Positions 25,538-35,031 of a DNA stretch of 64,000 nucleotides are shown in pieces; position 1 is the stretch's first letter; each line of letters starts with the position of its first letter. The notes below the pieces were generated by a model. The model was not told where the DNA came from and made no database searches. It saw nothing but the letters and a program-made list of their open reading frames with translations. The stretch is from an uncultured Pseudohongiella sp. (GTDB lineage Bacteria > Pseudomonadota > Gammaproteobacteria > Pseudomonadales > Pseudohongiellaceae), in contig OX638341.1 of NCBI GenBank assembly GCA_951812965.1, positions 3,020,438 to 3,084,437 on the forward strand. Direction: 5' to 3'. A program made the translations under genes and the position numbers.

Positions 25538-27846
25538 GACAGCCCCCGCAGGCGGCGCGTCATCCAGTCCAGACAAAGCAGGCCTATGATCAGGGCGAGC
25601 AACCAGGGCTCGTCCCAGAGATCTATCTGGACTTCCCTGGAATAGGCATTGGGCGTGAATTCGATCGATGCGGGCAGTCCGCCCACATCGTCGAGATCGA
25701 AATAGCTGCCGCCGCCCGCTGCCGCCATGCGCCCGAGCAGACCGCGGTCCATGCCGGCGTTGTTGAATTCGCGCAAGGAAGGCGTTACGACGATCGCCGC
25801 CTGCTTTTCGGCGCCCTCCTCGCCGGCCGCGCTGGTCACATCGACCAGCAGATTGAAAACGCCTTCCTGGTCGGCGACAAAGGAAGATCGATAGACGCCG
25901 TCTTCCTCGATGTTCCATTCCATCGGCGTATCGGTGACTTCATCGAGCGGATTGGTCGTCTGAATCCACAAGGTGGCGTCATTGTCGGGTTCGAATTGCT
26001 CGTCGAGCACGCGCGCGGTCACCTGCACATCGTCGCCGATGTTGTAGAACTCGCGGTCGAATTCGAGCGTTACCCGGTCCGGCGCCGAGACAGCAAGCCA
26101 GCGCAGCATCTGGCGCCAGAGCGTTTCATGGGACTGATCTTCCGAGTGCATCATCATCTGCCAGCGCCAGGTGCTCGCGGTGGTCAGCGAAATCACCCTG
26201 CCACTGCCGTAGCGCTGGGTCACGATCACCGGCAGAGCCTGGTTCTGGAATTGCAGCGCGGGATGCTCGAGAAGCACCTCGGCGCCCGGCTTGATGCGGC
26301 CGGTTGCATAGACTCCCTGCAAGTCGGGCAATTGCGACCAGGCGAACAGGTTGTCGGAATCCTCTCCGGCAAGGCGCAGTAGCGGCGAAAACTCTCCGTT
26401 CCGCGTTAGCCGGGGGCGGAAAAGATTGCCCGTGGGATGGTCGCCGCGGCGGATCCCGCCGCGCAATCGGGTCGGAAGGAAATCCTCCTCGACCAGGGTG
26501 ACCGGCAGGATATCCACCAGCGGCGTGCCGATGAACTCTTCGTCGACCATACCGCTCTTGAGCAGGCCGCCGCCACGTTCGGCGACGAATCCCTCGATCA
26601 TCTGCAACTGGTCGTCGTTGAAGAATTCCTGCTCGATATCGCCGAGAATGATTGCCTCGTATTCGTAAAGAATATCCTTGCCGCGTGGAAAGCCTTCGGC
26701 GAGTTCAGTGGGAGAATCGATGCCCTGACGATAGTATTTCTCGGGGCCCGTCTGCAGATAGGTCACCAGCCGCAGGGACTCGTCGTCTTCGAGAGCGCGG
26801 CGAATGAACTTGTATTCGTTGCGGGGGTGGCCTTCGATGTAGAGGACATCGAGCGGAGGCTTGTCCGTATTGTCCACCAGGAAACTGTAACTGTTGTTCT
26901 GCTCGATGATTTCTCCGGGCTGAACTTCGACTCTGAGGTCGTAAACGATGCGCTCGGCGCGCTCCGGCTCGACTTCCAGGCCGACGCGCTGGGAGACGCC
27001 TTCGGCGCCGAGAGTGATGACATCGCTGCTGACGGCGGCATCGCCGTCCATTACCGAGACTTCCACTTCCTGGCCGCTGAAACCCTGGTGGCGCAAGGCG
27101 GCGCTGACTGTAAACACCGAACCTTCCAATACGGTGCGGGCGGCGCTGACGTCGACAATGCCGATGTCGAGCGGAATGTCCTCCTGCCCCACTCCCACGG
27201 TAAACACCGGGATCTGCCGATTGCCGAATTCCTGGGCCGCGATCAACGGGTCCACATTGCTGTTGTCGGCGCCGTCGCCAACCAGCACCACCCCCCCGAG
27301 CGGGAGGCCGTCGAGTTGATCCGCGACCGCCTCCAGGGCCTGGCCGATAGCGGAACCGGTGCCGGATGCGTCCGGTTCGCCGGGGCTTTCGCCCGATCCG
27401 CCATCGGCGCCAATGCGCCGCGTGTTCTGGTCGAAAGCAAAAGTTCGCAGTTGGAAGGACTCGGAAAGTTCTTCCATTACCGAGCTTTCCAGCAATTCCA
27501 GGCTCGCCGCTTCAAGACGGGTACGGCCGCCGGCATCGGCGATGTTCATGCTCTGGGAAGTGTCCAGGAGCACGGCGAGGTAAGTGTCCTGGGGCGAGAC
27601 CTGCTGAATATTCACCACCGGACGCAACAGGCAGAACAGGATCAGAATGAGTACTGCCGAGCGCAGGCTGATGAACCAGGCCTTCCAGCCCGGCGACAAG
27701 GGCCGCGTCGTGCGGAAATAACTCAGCCAGACTGCGGCGACGATCAACAGCGCGAACAGCCCGAAGATTTCAAGGCTGATGCCATAGGCAAAGCTCAGCG
27801 TGCCTTGCTGTAGCGCGGAAAACAGGGTGGGCTCGGATATCTGCAT
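25534..27846 (-). CDS. Large vWA-domain membrane protein with amidotransferase-like fold
   Basis: A 770-residue membrane protein. Two N-terminal helices (LEIFGLFALLIVAAVWLSYF and AVLILILFCLL, about residues 26-80) precede a vWA-like domain with an intact DTSQS metal-binding motif near residue 95. Ig-like segments follow, and then a region beginning VLYIEGHPRNEYKFIRRAL that resembles the glutamine amidotransferase-like domain of similar proteins. The C-terminus ends in a helix (LLALIIGLLCLDW) and an arginine-rich tail. The gene starts 2 bp after the DUF4175-like gene and overlaps the caspase-like gene by 4 bp. The vWA domain may be a partner of the MoxR ATPase encoded downstream. Confidence 0.85.
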   Translation of the reverse strand: MQISEPTLFSALQQGTLSFAYGISLEIFGLFALLIVAAVWLSYFRTTRPLSPGWKAWFISLRSAVLILILFCLLRPVVNIQQVSPQDTYLAVLLDTSQSMNIADAGGRTRLEAASLELLESSVMEELSESFQLRTFAFDQNTRRIGADGGSGESPGEPDASGTGSAIGQALEAVADQLDGLPLGGVVLVGDGADNSNVDPLIAAQEFGNRQIPVFTVGVGQEDIPLDIGIVDVSAARTVLEGSVFTVSAALRHQGFSGQEVEVSVMDGDAAVSSDVITLGAEGVSQRVGLEVEPERAERIVYDLRVEVQPGEIIEQNNSYSFLVDNTDKPPLDVLYIEGHPRNEYKFIRRALEDDESLRLVTYLQTGPEKYYRQGIDSPTELAEGFPRGKDILYEYEAIILGDIEQEFFNDDQLQMIEGFVAERGGGLLKSGMVDEEFIGTPLVDILPVTLVEEDFLPTRLRGGIRRGDHPTGNLFRPRLTRNGEFSPLLRLAGEDSDNLFAWSQLPDLQGVYATGRIKPGAEVLLEHPALQFQNQALPVIVTQRYGSGRVISLTTASTWRWQMMMHSEDQSHETLWRQMLRWLAVSAPDRVTLEFDREFYNIGDDVQVTARVLDEQFEPDNDATLWIQTTNPLDEVTDTPMEWNIEEDGVYRSSFVADQEGVFNLLVDVTSAAGEEGAEKQAAIVVTPSLREFNNAGMDRGLLGRMAAAGGGSYFDLDDVGGLPASIEFTPNAYSREVQIDLWDEPWLLALIIGLLCLDWMTRRLRGLS

Positions 27847-27848
27847 TC

Positions 27849-30800
27849 TCAGAGCGCCGGATCGTCCGTACCCTGCTGTTCCGACAGCACGCGATAGTAT
27901 TCCTGCACCAGATCGCGATATTCGTCGGGGATGTCCTCCTCGATGGTCGCGTATATTCGCTCGTTGATTTGTTCAAGCTCGGCCTGGGCGCGCAATGCGC
28001 CTTCGAGCTCGATCACCGGTTGCAGCAGAGCCCTGAACAATTCCGGCTGATTGAGAAAGTCCTCGATGTCCTGGCGCGTAATCTGCTGGGTGACCGAGCG
28101 CGCATCGCCCCAGGGCAGATTGCCGCCGTCGGTGCGAATCTCTCCTCCGGGGCCGTAGCGGTCGGCGCCGAGCTGGCGCGCTCCGCCGCCTTGCCGGGCT
28201 CCACCCTGGGCATTACCGCCCTGCTGGGCCTGCTGCTGCATCTGCTGATTGATTTGCTGCGCCAATTGCCTCGATTGTTGTAATTGTTCGCGCAACTCTC
28301 CCACTGACGGCATTCCTTCGCCGGGCTGGTTGCCGTTCTCGTTGAGAGCAAGAATCTGTTGCTCGAGATCTTCCAGTTGTTCGCGCAACTCTTCGGCGTT
28401 CCTGGCGGCCTGCTGCAATGGATTGCCGCCGGTGCGTTCCGGGTCGAGGGAGGCCAGACTGCGGGCCAGCCCTTCCAACTGATCTTCGATGGTCTGTTCA
28501 ATGTCGACCGCGAGATTGACCATGCCATTGCGCAGGATACGGTTACTGGTCTGCATTTCTTCCTGAATCGGGCGCAGCTCCCGGGTCGCCTCCTGGGCCT
28601 GGGACAGCAGACGCTGATCCTCGTTGCTGCCGCGGGCGATCACGGCGCGCAGCATTTCCTCGATTTCCTCCAGATCCTGTTGTTGACGTTGCTGGCCCTC
28701 GATCAGTTCCTGCAGGTCTTCGTCGTTACGCACCGACTGGCGGGTCTGGCCGAGCCCCATTTCGCGGCTCGCCTCTTCCATGGCCTCGCGCAATTCGCGT
28801 TGCCGGTCGAGCAATTGCTGGCCGCGCTGGCCGAGATTGCGCGCCAACTGGTTGACTGATCGATCGGCCTGCTCACCGAGTTGCTCCTGTTGCCGGCGCA
28901 GGTTTTCAAGCGCCTTCTGGCTGCGTGCGGCGGCCAGCGAGGGAGAATCGCTTTCGGCGGCCTCCTGCATCTGTCTCGCGGCCTGCTGCAAGGCCGCAGT
29001 TTCGGAAGAGCCGCCCTGGTTTTGCGAGTTCTGCCCTTGCTGGGCGCCGGCGCTCTGCTGGCCGCCGGACATCTGCTGGGCCAGTTGCTGCACTTCCTGG
29101 CTCAATTGTTCCTGTTGCCGCATCAGGCGTTCGAGTTCGCGCCGTTTCTGTTCTTCGGTCAACTGATCGGCGCGGCGGGCGAGGTTGCGCTGGGCGCGAG
29201 TCAGACCCTCCTGACGCCGGGCCAGTTCTTCGAGCTTGTTCGCTTCTTCCTGCTGCTGCGCACTCTGGCCGCGGCTGTTTGGATTTTCGTAACGGTTCTC
29301 GAGCTGTCCCAATTCCATTTCGAAGAGTTCGCGCAGGTCCTCGCGTTCCTGTCTTGCCGCCGAACCGCCTCCGCCGCCGCCTCCCTGCTGCATGCTGATT
29401 TCGGTGCGATTGATGTTCGCTTCGGCCTTAAGGATGTATTGCAGCGCCGCCTGCTCCGGCTGCAAGGCGCTGGTAATTTGCAGGAGATCGAGTTCCTGGG
29501 CGGCCTGATTCATCTGCTCGATCGCCAGCGACAGGTTTTGCACCGCCTGATCGTAGGAATCGTCCGAGAAATTGAGCCGCTCCGAGAGCCGGTCGATCGA
29601 CATGCGCGCCCTGCTGGTAGCTTCTTTCTGCGATTCGGCGATGATCTCGGCGTCGGCGGCGAAATCCTCGGGAGACGCCTGGTTTTGGCGATTCTTCAAT
29701 TTCCAGGTCGCGGCGATGATGTCTTTCTGAATCGTCACCAGCGCGCTGCTGTCGCCGCCCTGGCCTCCGCCGCCTCCACCCCCGCCGCCGCCCTGGCCGC
29801 GGCGAAATTCCTGGTCGGTGGGAATCACTTGCAGGAAATATATATCGGAAATGATCTCGCTGGGACCTTCGAGGCCGTTGTTGTCCGCCAGGGTCAGGTA
29901 ATAGCTGACGAAGTCTCCGGGCTCGACTTCAAGATCCTCAAGGTAGATCAATTGTTCCCCGGAAACATCGCGTACGCGCTCCTCCGGCAGGAAATCGACG
30001 ACGACCTCGTCCTGGCCGACGACGCTGTAGTTGAGATCGAATCGCGTCAGGCCGTAATCGTCGCTGGCGTCGACTTCGAGAATGACTTCCTCAAGCGGCA
30101 TGACGTCCTGGTCGCGGCCGGGCCGCCGCAATGCGAGTTCCGGAGGCTGGTCGACGATGGCCCGAACGTAATAATCGAGCGGGTCGAGACTGGAAAGATC
30201 GGAATGATCGGTTGCCTGAACGCGATAGATGCCGTCCTGGCCGATCGTGAACCGGGCTGTCCCGGTATTTCCGTCGACCGCCAGCGGCAGATCGGGCATC
30301 GGCTCGCCTTCGCCCGCTTGCTCTTGGTTAACCCCCTGGTGGTTAACCCCGCGAAATTCAAGGCTTGCGGTCGCGACGGCCTTGTTGAAGGTTACGCTGA
30401 CCTCGACTTCGGTGCCCACCGGCGCGATCAGGTCGCCGCCGTCTTCCTCGAACAGGTCTTCCATCCCGGTATATTCCGGATAATCGAAAGCGACATCGAT
30501 CTGTTCGACCTGCGGCAGGTCATATACGCTGATACGGTATTGTTGGGAGTTGTGCGCGCGCGCTTGACTGCCTGGCTGGTTGAAAGTTACGTAATAAATC
30601 GTGTCTTCGCCCAGATTCGGGATGAAATAGCTGAAAGAGGCGCCGTCGCTGCCGCGGCCGTCCTGCCTCATGGGCAAGTCGCGCCAGTTCACGTTGTTGT
30701 CCTGCAAGCGCAAGGTGAGCGCTTCCGGAGTCGCGCCGGATATCCGCGCCGCCACGGTGAGACCATCACCGCGCTGCAATTCCACGTCTCCCGGCTCGAT

Positions 30801-31421
30801 CAGCATCTCAATGTCGGGCGGCGGTTCGCCGATCACGATGAGTTCGGCCTCCTCGAACGGCCAAAGCAAACTGTTCAGGGAGTCCTTCAGGGATTGGGAC
30901 GAAACAAGCACCACGGACACCGCAAGCACCGCGGCTGCGCCCGACGCCAGACCCAGCCACGAGCGTCCCGCCGGCGTAATCGCCTCCATTTCCTGCTGCT
31001 GGCGCACCATGTGCCGTTCCGCGTCCTGCCACAATTGCGCGATGAACTGTTGGGAGACTCCGCGGCGGCCGAAACGGAGTTCGTCCTCGGTGAATTCCAG
31101 CGAGGTGAGCAAGCGTTGCTCGAGATCCGGAATATGGTCTTCTACGTAATGCGCGAGACGCTGGAAGGTGGCGTGACGCCGGCGCAGCACGCCGAACAGT
31201 CGCCAGCCAAGCAGCCCGGCGCCGGCAATCAGGACCGCAAGCAGCAGCAGACTGGCCGCGGGACCTGGCTGCAGCCAGTTGTACAACAGGGCAATTCCCA
31301 GCAGCAGCAAGGCGCTCGCAGCGAAAAACAGGCTGAGCTGACGCAATACGTAGAATGTACTGCGACGTCGTCGAAGATCGTCGAGGCTGGCGTACAAGCT
31401 GGCAAAAGTGGGATGCGTCAT
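27849..31421 (-). CDS. DUF4175-like giant membrane protein with Q-rich coiled coil
   Basis: About 1190 residues, starting at MTHPTFASLYASLDD behind a GGTGGAG. Two N-terminal helices lie in residues 25-85 and a third near 160. Beta-rich Ig-like domains follow to about residue 560, then a glycine run (GQGGGGGGGGGGQGG). From about 575 to 1120 there is long glutamine- and glutamate-rich coiled coil, for example RRELERLMRQQEQLSQEVQQ. The layout matches DUF4175 proteins found in front of vWA/MoxR operons. It is the first gene of an eight-gene minus-strand operon. Compositional bias makes residue-level homology in the coiled coil unreliable. Confidence 0.8.
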   Translation of the reverse strand: MTHPTFASLYASLDDLRRRRSTFYVLRQLSLFFAASALLLLGIALLYNWLQPGPAASLLLLAVLIAGAGLLGWRLFGVLRRRHATFQRLAHYVEDHIPDLEQRLLTSLEFTEDELRFGRRGVSQQFIAQLWQDAERHMVRQQQEMEAITPAGRSWLGLASGAAAVLAVSVVLVSSQSLKDSLNSLLWPFEEAELIVIGEPPPDIEMLIEPGDVELQRGDGLTVAARISGATPEALTLRLQDNNVNWRDLPMRQDGRGSDGASFSYFIPNLGEDTIYYVTFNQPGSQARAHNSQQYRISVYDLPQVEQIDVAFDYPEYTGMEDLFEEDGGDLIAPVGTEVEVSVTFNKAVATASLEFRGVNHQGVNQEQAGEGEPMPDLPLAVDGNTGTARFTIGQDGIYRVQATDHSDLSSLDPLDYYVRAIVDQPPELALRRPGRDQDVMPLEEVILEVDASDDYGLTRFDLNYSVVGQDEVVVDFLPEERVRDVSGEQLIYLEDLEVEPGDFVSYYLTLADNNGLEGPSEIISDIYFLQVIPTDQEFRRGQGGGGGGGGGGQGGDSSALVTIQKDIIAATWKLKNRQNQASPEDFAADAEIIAESQKEATSRARMSIDRLSERLNFSDDSYDQAVQNLSLAIEQMNQAAQELDLLQITSALQPEQAALQYILKAEANINRTEISMQQGGGGGGGSAARQEREDLRELFEMELGQLENRYENPNSRGQSAQQQEEANKLEELARRQEGLTRAQRNLARRADQLTEEQKRRELERLMRQQEQLSQEVQQLAQQMSGGQQSAGAQQGQNSQNQGGSSETAALQQAARQMQEAAESDSPSLAAARSQKALENLRRQQEQLGEQADRSVNQLARNLGQRGQQLLDRQRELREAMEEASREMGLGQTRQSVRNDEDLQELIEGQQRQQQDLEEIEEMLRAVIARGSNEDQRLLSQAQEATRELRPIQEEMQTSNRILRNGMVNLAVDIEQTIEDQLEGLARSLASLDPERTGGNPLQQAARNAEELREQLEDLEQQILALNENGNQPGEGMPSVGELREQLQQSRQLAQQINQQMQQQAQQGGNAQGGARQGGGARQLGADRYGPGGEIRTDGGNLPWGDARSVTQQITRQDIEDFLNQPELFRALLQPVIELEGALRAQAELEQINERIYATIEEDIPDEYRDLVQEYYRVLSEQQGTDDPAL

Positions 31422-31621
31422 AAAGACTCCACCATTTAAGTACACAGTTCCGCGGCGCCTGCGCATGCAGGCGTAGACCGGTTTCGGCCAAGCCCAAATA
31501 TCCCACCATCACGCAAGTGAATGCAAGCGGGGGTCGGCTGATTCGGCGGCTTGTGGCGCAATCGGGACCAGCGGTCGTGACGGTGACGTTGCCCTTCGGG
31601 CCCGGGAATCCTCCCGGCGGG

Positions 31622-32239
31622 TCAGCCGTCGTCGGCCGGACAGCCCATTTCGATGGGGCGATAATGGTCGGAATCGGGAGGGAACACCCGAATCCGGCAA
31701 TTTTTCATTCCTTTTTCAAGATCCGCCAGAGTCTCGTAGATACTGATATCGGACAGCGTAACCCGGGTCGGTCGGGGCAGAACCAGTTTTTCCTCGCGGG
31801 CGTCCTGCAGGGCCTTACGGGGCGAGAGCCAGCGAAAATCGGTGATTTCGTTCTGGTCTATCTTCACCTTTGCCTTGCGATAAACCGGACAGACGAAAAA
31901 CCATGTGGAAAATCTGCGCGGCAAGCCCGGCGGCGTTGTCCAATGGCCCACATGTATCAATTGATCCGCGTCAATTTCCAGACCGGTTTCCTCGCGGGTC
32001 TCCCGCGACGCCGCCGCCATAGCCGCGGCGTAGAGTTGCCCTTCGCCCGCATGCTCATCGAAATCGTCCGAATCGATGCGGCCGCCGGGGAAAACCCAAT
32101 GGCCGCCATGAAAAACCAGCCTGGCGTTGCGCCTGAGCAACAGTACTTCGATTCCCTTGCCGGAATCCGACTGCCGGGCCAGTACGACCGTGGCGGCCGG
32201 TACCGGCTCCCTTGCCGGAGCGTTGCGCTGTAATTCCAT
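31622..32239 (-). CDS. Nudix hydrolase (NUDT19/RP2-like)
   Basis: A 205-residue Nudix protein. The box is recognisable as PGGRIDSDDFDE, then an insertion, then SRETREETGLEI, giving the core RExxEExG. The glutamate of the canonical Gx5E half is displaced by the insertion, as in the NUDT8/NUDT19 group, whose members hydrolyse CoA or its esters. Such an activity would fit the several acyl-CoA enzymes of the window but is only a family-level guess. It lies 40 bp downstream of the GST gene, on the same strand. Confidence 0.8.
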   Translation of the reverse strand: MELQRNAPAREPVPAATVVLARQSDSGKGIEVLLLRRNARLVFHGGHWVFPGGRIDSDDFDEHAGEGQLYAAAMAAASRETREETGLEIDADQLIHVGHWTTPPGLPRRFSTWFFVCPVYRKAKVKIDQNEITDFRWLSPRKALQDAREEKLVLPRPTRVTLSDISIYETLADLEKGMKNCRIRVFPPDSDHYRPIEMGCPADDG

Positions 32240-32279
32240 TCTCCGTTCCAGTTGCCGCGCCGGGCGCCCGTTTCTGCGA

Positions 32280-32903
32280 TCAGGCGGCCTGATCCGCCAT
32301 CACGCGCTGGACGGATTCGCGCTGATTGAGCCGCTCCATCAGCGGCCGCAGGTTCGGCACATCGTTGTAGGCGTCCCAATCCAGCGCCTTGCGGCAGACT
32401 ACGGTCGCCAGGCTCACGGTAAAACGAAAATAGAAGTCGGCATAGGTAATCCGTTCGCCGGCGAGCCAGGGGTCGAAACTCGCCAAAGTTCCGAGGCTGG
32501 CAAACCCCCGCTCCAGCAATTTGCGCACGGCCTCTTTCTCCCCGGCCTGGGCGGGACGATCGAAAAACACCTCGCCGTACAGACGGCGGGCGGGCAACTC
32601 GATATACAACTCGATGTGGCGCATCAGTTCCTGCACCTTCGCCTTTGCAAAGGGATTCTCGGGATAAAAACCCGGTCCTTCGCCAAGCGCGTCGATATAG
32701 TCGATGATGACGCCGGTTTCGGTAAGAAAGCCCTGTTCCGTTTCGATGCATGGCACCTTGCCCATTGGGCTTTGGGTCAGATAGTCCTGATCCTGGTTCG
32801 GCTTGACTTCCACTTCCTCGAAGTCCATGCCCTTTTCCAGCATGATCGCTTTCAGAATGGCGTAATAGTTGCTCAGATTGATTCCGTAGAGTTTGATGGT
32901 CAC
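32280..32903 (-). CDS. Glutathione S-transferase family protein
   Basis: A 207-residue protein with a thioredoxin-like N-terminal domain starting TIKLYGINLSNYYAILK, the cis-proline motif MGKVPCIE and the ET pair in LTETGVIIDYID that binds the glutathione glutamyl group. The C-terminal domain is all-helical. The start is a GTG at 32903 with AAGGA 7 bases upstream; a longer frame to 33014 reads into the intergenic region and overlaps the MltD stop, so it was rejected. The active-site position carries SNYY rather than a clear Ser-Pro or Cys-Pro. The substrate is unknown. Confidence 0.85.
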   Translation of the reverse strand: MTIKLYGINLSNYYAILKAIMLEKGMDFEEVEVKPNQDQDYLTQSPMGKVPCIETEQGFLTETGVIIDYIDALGEGPGFYPENPFAKAKVQELMRHIELYIELPARRLYGEVFFDRPAQAGEKEAVRKLLERGFASLGTLASFDPWLAGERITYADFYFRFTVSLATVVCRKALDWDAYNDVPNLRPLMERLNQRESVQRVMADQAA

Positions 32904-32970
32904 TTCATTTTCCTTGCGTGAAAGAAACCGCGGCGGCGCATCCTGCCACCGGCCACGGGCCTGGGATGGA

Positions 32971-34983
32971 TTATTGCACGGGCTGTAGCCGCGGAAAGAT
33001 GATTTCCTGGCCAATTTGCAGCCGGTTCATGTCAAGTCCCGGATTATATTGCCGCAACAGCCAGATTGGCGTCAGATAGCGGTCGCTAGACAACGTGCTG
33101 ATGTTTTCGTTGGCCGCGACCCGGTGATTGATCACACCCTGGATATGGAAATTACCGAAAAATTCCTGCTGCAGGCCGGCGTGGTACTCGCGCCGGACCA
33201 TTTCGAATTCGGCGATGTTCACGCGCGAGAATTCGAGCCGCAGCCGCTCGCCGACGATCACCGGATCCCGGAACGCCATACTGTTGATGCGGCGGATGTC
33301 CTGGGCGCGGATTCCCAGCCATTCGGCGTAGTGACCGAGCGTCTCGGAAGCCTGCACTTCGATGGTATTGCGGCTGTCGACGCCGTAATCCGAAGGGTCG
33401 GCGGCCAGTTCGGCGCTTAGAATCCGGTTGTTTTCCGCCACGTCTACCGAGGGATCGATCGCTTCCGCCTGCTCTACATCGTCGGTAACCGGCGCGTCGA
33501 GTTCCTGGTCATCGGGCAACACGGCTGCCGGCGGCAAGATCGGCTCGTCCGGTAGAATCGGCTCGTTGCGCGCGAGTTGCACGGGTTCCGGCTCCGGTTC
33601 CTCGGGCGCCGGGGCGGAACCGGCGTCGGCGGAGGAAACCGGCGTCGAAGCCAGGGCCGCGACCTGACTGTCCTGGGGCAGCAACAGCCGCTGGCCGATC
33701 CGGATTCTGTGCCGATTGGGCAATTGATTCAACGCCACCAGCCTGGAAACGCTGGTGTCGAAGCGTTCCGCGATGAACGACAGGCTGTCTCCGCGCTCCA
33801 CGACATAAGCCACATCGGGAATCTGGGCGGCGAATTTCAAATCGTTCGAAACCATCGCCAGCAGGTTGCCGGCGGGAACCTGGCCGGCCCGGACCTTGAC
33901 CGGAAAACCGCTTGGAATGCGTTTGTTGCCTTCCCAGACCGCCGGCCGCAAGGCTTGATTATCCGAGCGCAACTGCTCCAGGCTGACGCCGACCGAATCG
34001 GCCAGCACCTGGGCGTCGACAAAGCCGTCGACCCGAACTTCGCGGAATTCCGGAGCGGGGTCCATGGTGAAATCGCCGTAATATCGTTCCAGGTCATTTT
34101 CGATCTGCAGCACCGCCAGGAACTGGGCGTAGAAGTTGCGCGAGGCAAAACCGAACAGCCGGCCCCGATATTCGGCGATGATGGTTTCGATGTCCGTGGT
34201 GCCCGTTTCGCGCACCGCCCGGCTCATGCCGCCCGCGCCATGATTGTAGGCAGTCAGCGCGAGCGGCCAGGTGCCGAGTACGCTGTAGTTGTATTCCAGC
34301 AGGCTCATGGCCGCATAGGTCGCGATATACGGGTCCATCCGTTCGTCGACGATATGATCGATACGCATGAAGCGCTGACCGGTAGCGCGGCCGAACTGCC
34401 ACATGCCGGCCGCGGAAGCGCTGGAGACCGCTGCCGGATTGAACGATGACTCCACGTGCGGAAGAATGCCGAGTTCCTGCGGCAGTCCTTTTTCCGCGAT
34501 GACCTGGCGGATATGCTCGCGATAAGCGCCGGAACGCCGCAGGCCTCCCAGAAACCGGTCGGACTGACCTAGTTGGAATCGAATATTCGACGCGGCGGTG
34601 CGCAAGGTCTGGTCGCTCACGCTTTCCGAAAACAGCGCTAGTATTTCCCGCTGGCTCGAAGTCAGTTCCGTGCGCTTGCCGCCGCCCAGCACGCGCAGAT
34701 CGTCGCGAATCCGATCCCGGGCGTTGCTGATCGCACGCTGGTTGTAGGGCACGGTCTCGTAGATGACGGACAAATCCCTGGCGTCGTGAAGATATCCGTT
34801 CCTGGTATTGATTTCGGTGTAGACCTTGAGCCAGAAATTGACCGCCGGCTCGATTTCCGGCGGACGCGGAAACAGGTCCCGGGATTGGGCGTTGGCCGCG
34901 GCCGGCCAGATCAGAACGGCAATCAACAGGAGCGCGGTCAATACGAGGCCGCGGTGACTTCCCTGCGCCGAATCACTTGTCAT
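32971..34983 (-). CDS. mltD: MltD-like membrane-bound lytic transglycosylase with LysM repeats
   Basis: A 670-residue exported murein transglycosylase. A hydrophobic signal (GLVLTALLLIAVLIWPAAANA) is followed by the SLT domain at about 165-300, with catalytic glutamate in LPHVESSFNP and the conserved AAGMWQFGRATGQ and ALTAYNHGAGGM. A canonical LysM (YVVERGDSLSFIAERF, about 385-430) follows. Two weaker LysM-like modules lie near 545-590 and 610-660, separated by an acidic, proline-rich linker. The family cleaves glycan strands to 1,6-anhydro muropeptides during wall turnover. A lipobox is not evident, unlike E. coli MltD, so the protein may be periplasmic or signal-anchored. Confidence 0.9.
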   Translation of the reverse strand: MTSDSAQGSHRGLVLTALLLIAVLIWPAAANAQSRDLFPRPPEIEPAVNFWLKVYTEINTRNGYLHDARDLSVIYETVPYNQRAISNARDRIRDDLRVLGGGKRTELTSSQREILALFSESVSDQTLRTAASNIRFQLGQSDRFLGGLRRSGAYREHIRQVIAEKGLPQELGILPHVESSFNPAAVSSASAAGMWQFGRATGQRFMRIDHIVDERMDPYIATYAAMSLLEYNYSVLGTWPLALTAYNHGAGGMSRAVRETGTTDIETIIAEYRGRLFGFASRNFYAQFLAVLQIENDLERYYGDFTMDPAPEFREVRVDGFVDAQVLADSVGVSLEQLRSDNQALRPAVWEGNKRIPSGFPVKVRAGQVPAGNLLAMVSNDLKFAAQIPDVAYVVERGDSLSFIAERFDTSVSRLVALNQLPNRHRIRIGQRLLLPQDSQVAALASTPVSSADAGSAPAPEEPEPEPVQLARNEPILPDEPILPPAAVLPDDQELDAPVTDDVEQAEAIDPSVDVAENNRILSAELAADPSDYGVDSRNTIEVQASETLGHYAEWLGIRAQDIRRINSMAFRDPVIVGERLRLEFSRVNIAEFEMVRREYHAGLQQEFFGNFHIQGVINHRVAANENISTLSSDRYLTPIWLLRQYNPGLDMNRLQIGQEIIFPRLQPVQ

Positions 34984-35031
34984 CTCTGATTCCTGATTAT
35001 CCGATTATCGCTGCGATTCCGTTTCCCGTCC

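Noticed and set aside
25538-25918. N-terminal extension of the caspase-like protein
   Set aside because: It overlaps the vWA gene by 380 bp in another frame, is arginine-rich without motifs, and a GTG with signal peptide begins at 25537.
28881-31439. An 852-residue open frame on the plus strand
   Set aside because: It is exactly antisense to the DUF4175-like gene, has no family motif, and reflects the high GC content and codon bias of the real gene.
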